Shown: positions 1 through 4,653 of the stretch, one piece after another | Numbering within the stretch: position 1 is the first letter of the stretch | Layout: each line of letters begins with the position of its first letter | From: Candidatus Proendomicrobium guianensium | GTDB lineage: Bacteria; Elusimicrobiota; Endomicrobiia; Endomicrobiales; Endomicrobiaceae | Assembly (NCBI GenBank): GCA_009785775.1 | Contig: WQVR01000063.1 | Coordinates: 1-6,009, forward strand | DNA: 6,009 bases | Direction of reading: 5' to 3' | The notes under the pieces: generated by a model | Databases searched by the model: none | The model's input: only the letters and a program-made list of their open reading frames with translations | Told to the model about the DNA's origin: nothing | Made by a program: the position numbers and the translations under genes

Positions 1-758
1 CTCGGAAAACGCGGGTTAGCATTAGCTGTGTAGGTACGCACTGTTCTCATATTAGGGCCGGTATAAATTTCAACAACCGTAGGCACTACCATACCCCTTA
101 TTCTTTGCGCATATAGCACGCGGGCAACATAACGTCGCCCGGGAACTTCCCTGCGGACAACTATTCTTGTAGGCCTTGAAACATATACTACGGAAGCATA
201 TGTGGTCAAGCGCCTGTCACGGGGAACTACCCGTATAATATCTGCCTCTATAGCATTTATATGAGTACTGCCTAAAAATTCAAAAGTATAAAGTTGGTCG
301 CGCACCTGAGGTGAAATATAATTTAACGAAGGGTCTAAAGAAATATCTAAAAAGCGGTAAAGGAGAGTAAAAAGTTCAAGGTCTTCAGGGTCTGAGAAAG
401 GGCTTATCTCTTCTATGCCTTCATTTGTAATTACAAAAATACCGTCTCTGTTTGCAACCAAATGCCTTGTTTCGCCGGCGCTACGAAAGGTTATGCGTTG
501 GTTTGAGCCGTCTACAAAAATTTCATCATAAAACGTAGACGTGCCAAAAGGCATACGGGCAACGCTTTGGCGCTTTAGGTGAAACCTTCTTGCGCCTTCA
601 AAAGCTTGCACGGGAGACACTACCGCGGAATCAAGTATTGCATTAACTCTGGCTGCTTGCGCACGTTGACTTTCCAGATCACGGGCAAATGCTCCGCAAG
701 GTAAAGACAGCAACAATAAAAACAAACAAACAAAAACTGTATAACGCATGTCATACAT
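1..758 (-). CDS. Exported LolA-fold-like protein (outer-membrane lipoprotein-sorting family, tentative), 3' end outside window
   Basis: An open frame of 252 codons runs leftward off the window without a stop. It starts MYDMRYTVFV; a second in-frame ATG lies at 749. Residues 5-20 are a hydrophobic stretch after an Arg, followed by an AFA site (residues 23-25), which reads as a Sec signal peptide. A Cys at 21 is preceded by Pro, so a lipobox is unlikely. The mature part is beta-rich. Residues about 170-232 (NAIEADIIRVVP, then RREVPG, then a VVPTVVEIYT segment) follow the pattern of LolA-type proteins, where a strand pair describing how a factor changes a residue is followed by 'G-x-x-V-P-T-x-x-E-I'. 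LolA-like proteins carry lipid-anchored or hydrophobic cargo in the periplasm. The family call rests on pattern memory, not a search. It is probably a host gene beside the prophage, but it could be a lysogenic conversion gene. No ribosome binding site is visible upstream. Confidence 0.55.
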   Translation of the reverse strand, partial: MYDMRYTVFVCLFLLLLSLPCGAFARDLESQRAQAARVNAILDSAVVSPVQAFEGARRFHLKRQSVARMPFGTSTFYDEIFVDGSNQRITFRSAGETRHLVANRDGIFVITNEGIEEISPFSDPEDLELFTLLYRFLDISLDPSLNYISPQVRDQLYTFEFLGSTHINAIEADIIRVVPRDRRLTTYASVVYVSRPTRIVVRREVPGRRYVARVLYAQRIRGMVVPTVVEIYTGPNMRTVRTYTANANPRFP

Positions 759-785
759 TATATCATAAAATATGAAATATGCAAA
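757..785 (-). promoter_or_regulatory. Sigma70-like promoter of the LolA-like gene, possibly giving a leaderless mRNA
   Basis: On the minus strand TTTGCA (785-780, 4/6 to TTGACA) is followed after 17 nt by a perfect TATAAT (762-757). The first ATG (758-756) shares its AT with the -10 box. Transcription would start near 750, almost exactly at the second in-frame ATG (749-747). There is no Shine-Dalgarno sequence in front of either ATG, so translation from a leaderless or nearly leaderless transcript beginning MRYTVF is the simplest reading. Confidence 0.5.
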
Positions 786-812
786 GTTTTACCTTACTGA
801 CATCCGTTTTGG

Positions 813-1496
813 TTAACTTAATTTTCGCTTAGGTTTTGAGCGCGTTATTTTATGAACATAAACAACTTTTCCTAAAACTTCAATTTCTGATGCCGGCTTT
901 TTTATTGTTTGACAGTCGGCATTGTCGGGCACAAGCTCTATGTTTTTGCCGGAACGGTAAAAACGTTTTATTGTGCTTTCGTCTTTACCCAATTTTGCCA
1001 CAACTATATCTCCGTTTTTCACTTCGGCATTTGGGCGTACTACTATATAATCTCCGTCAAAAATACTGTCGCGCAGGTTGTCTTTGTCTACCATGCAATC
1101 TCCTTTAACTTTTACGGCAAAATCATGCGGGTGCGATTTTGCTATAGGCAAAAAAGATTCCGGCGTTTCTTCTAACATAAAAATTTCACGGGTAGCGCTT
1201 GACGTACCTAATATGGGGATATAGTCTACTTCCATTTTATAAAGTTTATCTAAAACACGCTCTTCTTTAAGTTCAAAATCACCCGATGGCGCTTCTATAT
1301 GAAAAGAAGGTAAAAAATAAGACATCGGCTTATCAAAAAAAGCCGCAATTTTTGCCATGCTTTCGGCATTAGGCACAAACTTTCCACCTATCCAATTAGA
1401 AACAAGCGCCGGCGAAGTAGATAGCGCCAAGGCAAAATCTTTCTGGCTAACTTTATGTTGCATAAGCAAAAGTAATAATTTTTCATTAAATTTCAT
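813..1496 (-). CDS. Phage CI/LexA-like repressor: HTH plus S24-type domain with Cys at the nucleophile position
   Basis: The protein has 227 aa. The frame is open further upstream, but the start at 1496 is chosen because GGAGG (1505-1501) sits 4 nt before it and the upstream extension encodes only a hydrophobic tail from the leader. Residues 1-62 form an XRE-type helix-turn-helix (VSQKDFALALSTSPALVSNWI). Residues about 93-216 match the S24/LexA autoprotease fold: hinge YIPILG, then VKGDCM (131-135), IFDGDYIVV (145-153), NGDIVVAKL (161-169), TIKRFY with the catalytic Lys at 177, and LGKVVYVHK. In the family the residue before Met in 'G-(D/N)-S-M' is the catalytic Ser; here it is Cys134 (codon TGC at 1097-1095). 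The usual Ala-Gly cleavage pair appears as Ala101-Thr102. About five extra residues lie between Cys134 and the DGD motif. It faces the rightward operon across a 248-bp control region and should bind operators there, including its own promoter. Family assignment is firm; autocleavage is uncertain. Confidence 0.93.
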   Translation of the reverse strand: MKFNEKLLLLLMQHKVSQKDFALALSTSPALVSNWIGGKFVPNAESMAKIAAFFDKPMSYFLPSFHIEAPSGDFELKEERVLDKLYKMEVDYIPILGTSSATREIFMLEETPESFLPIAKSHPHDFAVKVKGDCMVDKDNLRDSIFDGDYIVVRPNAEVKNGDIVVAKLGKDESTIKRFYRSGKNIELVPDNADCQTIKKPASEIEVLGKVVYVHKITRSKPKRKLS

Positions 1497-1505
1497 TAAA
1501 CCTCC

Positions 1506-1542
1506 ATTGCTAAAAACAACAACTATTAGCAATATATTAGCA
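1506..1542. promoter_or_regulatory. Candidate repressor operator: three TTAGCA half-sites
   Basis: ATTGCTAA (1506-1513) and TTAGCAAT (1526-1533) form a perfect 8-bp inverted repeat with a 12-nt gap. TATTAGCA occurs twice in direct orientation (1524-1531 and 1535-1542), 11 bp apart, about one helical turn. The cluster covers the -10, start point and leader of the repressor promoter, so it is well placed for autoregulation. Binding is inferred only from position and symmetry. Confidence 0.4.
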
Positions 1543-1562
1543 CAAATAATAACAAATATCAA
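1534..1562 (-). promoter_or_regulatory. Candidate repressor-maintenance promoter (leftward)
   Basis: On the minus strand TTGATA (1562-1557, 5/6) is followed by a 17-nt spacer and TAATAT (1539-1534, 4/6). Predicted start is near 1527, giving a leader of about 30 nt that ends in the GGAGG site at 1505-1501. An alternative -10, TATAAT at 1578-1573, lacks a good -35 box. The -10 lies inside the TTAGCA-repeat cluster, which would fit autoregulation. Confidence 0.5.
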
Positions 1563-1660
1563 TATTTTTTACATTATATACCGCCAAATTCGCCAACAAA
1601 CAACAATAAATTACTATATTTCACATACACAAAACATAATCATAGACGACAAAACAGGCC

Positions 1661-1689
1661 TTGACATTTTTGTAAAATTATAATAATAT
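1661..1689 (+). promoter_or_regulatory. Candidate rightward early promoter
   Basis: A perfect TTGACA (1661-1666) is followed after 17 nt by TAATAT (1684-1689). A perfect TATAAT at 1679-1684 is only 12 nt from the -35 box, too close to pair with it. The -10 lies within the 12-bp palindrome ATAATATATTAT (1683-1694). Transcription would begin near 1696, leaving a leader of about 50 nt before the GTG start at 1745. Confidence 0.6.
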
Positions 1690-1698
1690 ATTATCATA

Positions 1699-1718
1699 TT
1701 TAACCTTTTATGGTTAAA
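1699..1718. repeat. 7-bp inverted repeat just downstream of the early promoter: operator or leader hairpin
   Basis: TTTAACC (1699-1705) and GGTTAAA (1712-1718) are perfect inverted arms around a 6-nt centre (TTTTAT). The element begins about three bases after the predicted transcription start and ends 13 nt before the GGAG site (1732-1735). As DNA it could be a roadblock operator; as RNA it would be a weak AT-rich hairpin ahead of the ribosome binding site. No poly-T follows, so it is not a standard terminator. Confidence 0.4.
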
Positions 1719-1744
1719 AACATCTGAAAAAGGAGTGTTAAACA

Positions 1745-1861
1745 GTGAGAAACTACATCGCAAAGCGCTTTTACAACAAAAAAATTATTAAGGCGCGCAA
1801 CAGGCTTATTTTGGTTTTAGCCATAGCCTGTCTTTGTTTAAGCATTAAGTTGTTTGTATGA
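1745..1861 (+). CDS. 38-aa single-pass membrane peptide, first gene of the early operon
   Basis: A GTG start at 1745 follows GGAG (1732-1735) by 9 nt, and the frame reads 38 codons to TGA at 1859-1861. The peptide has a strongly basic N-terminus (MRNYIAKRFYNKKIIKARNR) followed by one hydrophobic segment, residues 21-38 (LILVLAIACLCLSIKLFV), that reaches the C-terminus. The positive-inside rule predicts the N-terminus in the cytoplasm. It overlaps the next gene through ATGA (1858-1861), so the pair is probably translationally coupled. I do not recognise a family. A membrane-acting early phage peptide, for example in superinfection exclusion, would fit, but this is a guess. It is supported by the ribosome binding site, the overlap and its promoter-proximal place, not by homology. 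Confidence 0.6.
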   Translation: MRNYIAKRFYNKKIIKARNRLILVLAIACLCLSIKLFV

Positions 1862-2100
1862 GTTTTAGCAAAAGTTTAAAATTTTACAAACTGCAATTAA
1901 CCTGCCGCATGCAAAATGCGCTTTATCTGGCGCTCAAAAAAATTATTTTTGGAAAACGTTGGAAGGTAATCTCGCGGGTAATTACACCACGGGAAATTAA
2001 ACTTCATAAACGCTGCAGGCTTTGTTTAAAAAAATTAAACTTGCGCGAAATATCTAAAAACTATGTTTATTGCCGGACATGTATTGAAGAAACAAACTAA
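1858..2100 (+). CDS. Small basic zinc-ribbon-like protein
   Basis: The protein has 80 aa and is rich in Lys and Arg. Residues 53-75 hold two knuckles, CRLC (53-56) and CRTC (72-75), separated by 15 residues; this CX2C-X15-CX2C layout is typical of a structural zinc ribbon. The N-terminal half (residues 18-42) looks helical and basic. The chosen ATG (1858) overlaps the stop of the 38-aa gene as ATGA and has no Shine-Dalgarno sequence of its own, so it likely depends on coupling. An internal ATG at 1909 (MQNALYL) is an alternative and keeps the zinc site. Small zinc-ribbon proteins of phages often bind nucleic acid or RNA polymerase; the specific role here is unknown. Confidence 0.7.
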   Translation: MSFSKSLKFYKLQLTCRMQNALYLALKKIIFGKRWKVISRVITPREIKLHKRCRLCLKKLNLREISKNYVYCRTCIEETN

Positions 2101-2111
2101 CGGAGAGCATT

Positions 2112-2315
2112 ATGTCTATAAAGTTGAAAAATTATGAACACTCTTTTGAAAGGCTTAAGTTTTTATTAGACGGCGTTAAAGATTCAAAAAAAGCCCCTAC
2201 TATCAGCAGCCTTAAAAAACATCTTGTGCTTGTACGAGACTGCCTTACCTGCATTGTAAGCATGTCTTGCGACGACATAGCAAGAATAAACGGTGTTTTA
2301 AAAATTAACAAATAA
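2112..2315 (+). CDS. 67-aa protein of unknown function
   Basis: The ATG at 2112 follows GGAG (2102-2105) by 6 nt, 11 nt after the stop of the zinc-ribbon-like gene. The protein appears mostly helical: residues 8-22 (YEHSFERLKFLLDGV) and 31-52 are amphipathic, and the end is basic. It has three cysteines, C44 and C47 (CLTC) and C53, too few for a clear zinc site in one chain. The signal GGAGAGCA in front of it recurs before the next gene (2322-2329). I recognise no family. Its position within the early operon is the only functional clue. Confidence 0.65.
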   Translation: MSIKLKNYEHSFERLKFLLDGVKDSKKAPTISSLKKHLVLVRDCLTCIVSMSCDDIARINGVLKINK

Positions 2316-2335
2316 TATCAAGGAGAGCAAAGCAA

Positions 2336-2626
2336 ATGCCGGTAAAGTATATAAAGAAAAAAGACAGGCTTTATAAAACACCTTGCAAGTACAAGTATGC
2401 GCCAGCCGAAGCAATTTTTGACAATACCCGCCAATACGGAGAGTATATAGACGGTGAAAGGGCAAGTTCTAAAACCATGTTAAAAAATTTTACAAAAAAT
2501 CAGCGGCTTGTTTTGTTTTTAACATATAAGTTTAAGTGGGGCAGACGCAAAATACGCCGACGCACAGGACTTAGCGAATACTTTGTAAACCAAACCGTAA
2601 CGCTCCTTAAAAACAACAACTTCTAG
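2336..2626 (+). CDS. Basic HTH protein, sigma-region-4-like; candidate late-gene regulator
   Basis: The protein has 96 aa. GGAG (2322-2325) lies 10 nt before the ATG. Residues 1-22 are basic (MPVKYIKKKDRLYKTPCKYK). Residues about 53-92 resemble region 4 of sigma factors and related phage regulators: TKNQRLVLFLTYKFKWGRR gives the first helix, KIRRRTGL the second, and SEYFVNQTVTLLK the recognition helix. The unusually basic GRRKIRRR run would strengthen DNA contact. Small proteins with this kind of HTH (RinA- or ArpU-type late regulators) typically sit directly before terminase genes in temperate phages, as here. That analogy is positional; I cannot show sequence homology to those families. A terminase small subunit with an HTH is the main alternative. 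The stop codon lies in the first arm of a hairpin. Confidence 0.75.
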   Translation: MPVKYIKKKDRLYKTPCKYKYAPAEAIFDNTRQYGEYIDGERASSKTMLKNFTKNQRLVLFLTYKFKWGRRKIRRRTGLSEYFVNQTVTLLKNNNF

Positions 2627-2659
2627 CCCCTTAGGGGCTTCAAGCCCGCTAAGCGGCTT
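2625..2659 (+). other. Two tandem GC-rich hairpins between the HTH gene and the terminase genes
   Basis: AGCCCCT (2625-2631) and AGGGGCT (2633-2639) form a perfect inverted repeat that begins within the TAG stop codon. Immediately after, AAGcCCGC (2642-2649) pairs with GCGGCTT (2653-2659) across a TAA loop with one bulged C. In an AT-rich setting these stand out. Only a three-T run follows the second stem, so termination would be weak at best. They could be a partial terminator or attenuator separating early from late genes, or an RNA processing or stabilising element. Confidence 0.5.
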
Positions 2660-2688
2660 TAATCCCCCAAACAGCACCGAGGAAATAA

Positions 2689-2946
2689 TTGAAACTTAAA
2701 GAAAAAACAACTTCACTTGATAAAAGAGAAAGCATTGCCCTAAAAAGCAACGTTACGCTTAAAGAAAGCGTTAATGTAGTTTTTGACAAACTGGGCGGCG
2801 TACAAGCTATGGCAGAATGGGCAAGCAAATACCCTACCGAGTTTTACAAAATGTATGCAAAGGTTTTAGACAGCGCGCTTAAAAACTCTGCCGCAGTACC
2901 TGAAAAAGGCGAAATTATAATAGAAGGCAAAGCAAAGGACTTATAA
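2689..2946 (+). CDS. Phage protein preceding terminase; terminase-small-subunit-like (tentative)
   Basis: The protein has 85 aa and starts with TTG at 2689, supported by GAGG (2679-2682) 6 nt upstream; no in-frame ATG precedes a sensible start. Residues 30-60 (VVFDKLGGVQAMAEWASKYPTEFYKMYAKVL) carry the pattern 'F-x-x-L-G-G-V-x-x-M-x-x-W-A-x-x-x-P-x-x-F-Y-x-x-x-x-K-x-L', which I know from small proteins next to large terminase genes in many prophages. Such proteins are often annotated as hypothetical or as terminase small subunit. No classic HTH is visible, so DNA recognition at the packaging site is inferred from position. It ends 2 nt before the large subunit start, so the two are likely co-translated. 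Confidence 0.7.
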   Translation: MKLKEKTTSLDKRESIALKSNVTLKESVNVVFDKLGGVQAMAEWASKYPTEFYKMYAKVLDSALKNSAAVPEKGEIIIEGKAKDL

Positions 2947-2948
2947 AA

Positions 2949-4313
2949 ATGTCATCTTTTAAACTTACGCAAAAACAACTACAAGCTCTCGAGCTTTTTA
3001 CGTCGCAAGCTCAAGAAATTTTGCTTTACGGCGGCAGCCGCAGCGCTAAAACTTTTTTTATTATTTACGCCATAATTACGCGCGCCTTAAAAGCGCCCGG
3101 ATCGCGCCACGCGATATTCCGCCACAGGTTTAACCACCTAAGGCAATCTGTAATAGGCGATACTCTTCCGAAAGTTATAGGCTTGGCATATCCGGCGGCA
3201 AAACGCAAAGCAAAACTTTCAAGAACCGAGTGGTGCCTGCGCTTTGACAATGGCAGTGAAATTTGGTTTGGGGGGTTAGACGATAAAGAGCGCACCGAAA
3301 AAATTTTGGGCAATGAGTTTTCTACAATATTTTTTAACGAAGCGTCAGAAATAAGCTATAAAGCCTACACAACCGCTCTAACACGCCTTGCGCAAAAAAC
3401 GGCGCTTACAAATAAAATTTATATAGACTGCAACCCTCCTGCAAAAGGACACTGGATATATAAAAAATTTATAGAGTTTAAAGAACCTATAGGCCTAACC
3501 CCCTTATCGCCGCAAAACCTCGCAAGCCTTTTAATGAATCCGGGTGATAATAGTGAAAATATTTCAGATGATTATCTTGAACGCCTGCAGGCGTTACCTG
3601 CGCTTGAGCGGGATCGTTTTTTATACGGACTGTTTTGCGATACCGTAACCGGCGGGGTTTATACTAAAGAACTTTCGGCGCTTGAAAAAAGCAGGCATAT
3701 AACCGCGCTTAACATTGACGAAAATTACCCTCTCCACGCCGTTTTTGACATAGGCGCCCGCGACGCCACAGCCATATGGTTTGTGCAGTTTTTTAAAAAC
3801 AAAATTCTGTTTTGCGACTACTACGAAAATAATTTCGAAGCCCTTCCCCATTACTTAAAAGTTATTCAAGACAAAGGCTACCGTATAAGCACAATGTTTC
3901 TTCCACACGACGCAAAAAACCGTAACTGGGCTTCCGGCAAAAGCGCTTTTGAAGTAGCTAACAAATACGCGCTAAAACTTGGCTTTAAGGTGGAAGTGCT
4001 TCCCCGTATAGGCATAATGGAAGGAATAAATTTTGCGCGCACGGTATTTAGCAATATATTTTTTGACCACGCCAAATGCGCGCGCGGCATAGAAGCTCTG
4101 CGTAATTACAGAATAGCTTTTAACGAACGCCTTGGCCGCTATGAAGACACCCCCCTGCACGACTGGGCAAGCCACGGCGCAGACGCTTTCAGGTATGCCT
4201 GCCTTGCCTATTCAAGACGCGCTGTCGGTTATTTTTTTGACAAAGCCCCAACCGCTTCCGCGCACACTAAGGGTTTTACGTTTAATGATTTAAAAGCAAG
4301 ACTTATTAAATAA
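2949..4313 (+). CDS. terL: Phage terminase large subunit (packaging ATPase and nuclease)
   Basis: The protein has 454 aa, a normal length for this family, and powers DNA translocation into the procapsid and cuts the concatemer. ATPase half: Walker A GGSRSAKT at 28-35 with Lys34, then NGSEIWFGGLDDKERTEKILG (101-121), a Walker B-type strand TIFFNEASE (126-134) with catalytic Glu131, and a coupling motif IDCNPP (159-164). Nuclease half (RNase H-like): acidic positions Asp267 (HAVFDIGARDAT), Asp290 (ILFCDYYEN), Asp321 (LPHDAKN) and Asp412 in SHGADAFRY (408-416). It is complete with no frameshift. AGGA (2935-2938) in the previous gene's tail serves as ribosome binding site, and the gap to that gene is 2 nt. 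The NE form of Walker B is, as far as I recall, common in this subfamily of 'GGS-x-S-K/GKT' terminases. Confidence 0.96.
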   Translation: MSSFKLTQKQLQALELFTSQAQEILLYGGSRSAKTFFIIYAIITRALKAPGSRHAIFRHRFNHLRQSVIGDTLPKVIGLAYPAAKRKAKLSRTEWCLRFDNGSEIWFGGLDDKERTEKILGNEFSTIFFNEASEISYKAYTTALTRLAQKTALTNKIYIDCNPPAKGHWIYKKFIEFKEPIGLTPLSPQNLASLLMNPGDNSENISDDYLERLQALPALERDRFLYGLFCDTVTGGVYTKELSALEKSRHITALNIDENYPLHAVFDIGARDATAIWFVQFFKNKILFCDYYENNFEALPHYLKVIQDKGYRISTMFLPHDAKNRNWASGKSAFEVANKYALKLGFKVEVLPRIGIMEGINFARTVFSNIFFDHAKCARGIEALRNYRIAFNERLGRYEDTPLHDWASHGADAFRYACLAYSRRAVGYFFDKAPTASAHTKGFTFNDLKARLIK

Positions 4314-4327
4314 GGGGCTAAGCCCCT
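4313..4327 (+). other. GC-rich hairpin at the end of the terminase gene
   Basis: AGGGGC (4313-4318) and GCCCCT (4322-4327) form a perfect 6-bp stem with a TAA loop, beginning at the last base of the terminase stop codon. No T-tract follows, and the next gene's GGAG (4338-4341) lies 10 nt downstream. It resembles the hairpin after the HTH gene (same run of G/C, loop TTA/TAA), so terL and its small partner lie between two similar stop-codon hairpins. Intrinsic termination is unlikely; an RNA stability or coupling role is possible. Confidence 0.5.
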
Positions 4328-4347
4328 GTATACAAAAGGAGAAGTAT

Positions 4348-4653
4348 ATGGACAAAGAAAAATTAAAACGTGAAATTGTAAAAAGGCTTGCGGTAATAGA
4401 TATGTCAAAGCCGCCTTTTTTGAGCCTGCAAGAGCATGACAAGCTGGCTTACTTAAGAAGATATTTTGACGATTTTTTAATTTCTTTAAAACGCGCAGGC
4501 GCCATTAAAAACTGGTACTACGGCATAGATTTAAAAAATCCGTTTAAAGTAAAAATTAAAGTTGTTTTAGAAAACGTGGGCGTTTACTTAAAAAATGTCA
4601 AAAAAATCAAAGAAAGTTTTTTTTATTATGACGTAGAGTTGAAACGCAGTTAA
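4348..4653 (+). CDS. 101-aa protein of unknown function between terminase and adaptor
   Basis: The ATG follows GGAG (4338-4341) by 6 nt. The protein is Lys-rich. Residues 1-50 look helical (KLKREIVKRLAVID, then LQEHDKLAYLRRYFDDFLISLKRAG). Residues 51-98 look like beta strands (IKNWYYGIDL, FKVKIKVVLENV, SFFYYDVEL). I do not recognise a family. Its place after terL is where a portal gene usually sits, but it is far too short for a portal and shows none of its features. A second in-frame stop (TAA, 4657-4659) follows the first by one codon, and the same frame then stays open to 4764. Confidence 0.7.
   Translation: MDKEKLKREIVKRLAVIDMSKPPFLSLQEHDKLAYLRRYFDDFLISLKRAGAIKNWYYGIDLKNPFKVKIKVVLENVGVYLKNVKKIKESFFYYDVELKRS

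Larger units (their letters stand above)
1497..1744. promoter_or_regulatory. Divergent immunity/control region of the prophage
   Basis: This 248-bp AT-rich region separates the leftward repressor gene from the rightward early operon and holds no convincing gene. It contains one candidate promoter in each direction, TTAGCA half-sites near the repressor start, a CGCCAA direct repeat (1582-1587 and 1591-1596, 9-bp period) in the middle, and an inverted repeat downstream of the rightward promoter. The layout is that of a lysogeny switch, but there is no Cro-like gene immediately on the other side. Confidence 0.7.

Noticed and set aside
17..31. TTAGCATTAGC as an extra repressor operator
   Set aside because: It lies within the coding sequence of the LolA-like gene, far from any promoter, and is not symmetric.
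836..1175. Plus-strand open frames across the repressor gene
   Set aside because: They lie opposite a confidently identified repressor, have Cys/Phe-rich, domain-free translations and lack ribosome binding sites.
1497..1562. N-terminal extension of the repressor (22 extra residues, hydrophobic)
   Set aside because: The extension covers the GGAGG ribosome binding site and the TTAGCA repeats, and it would put a membrane-like segment before a standard HTH; the start at 1496 has the right spacing.
1357..1683. 108-codon plus-strand frame covering the control region
   Set aside because: It overlaps the repressor N-terminus and both candidate promoters, and its translation is low-complexity AT-rich filler.
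1710..1727. Five-codon leader peptide (ATG at 1710)
   Set aside because: No Shine-Dalgarno sequence, no regulatory codon run, and it lies within the inverted repeat.
3065..4175. Minus-strand open frames inside terL
   Set aside because: They are shadows of the terminase reading frame; no ribosome binding sites or recognisable motifs.
4348..4653. Tail-sheath-like signature in AGAIKNWYYGID
   Set aside because: The resemblance is a few residues only, and a sheath would not fit the podovirus-type adaptor and hub that follow.
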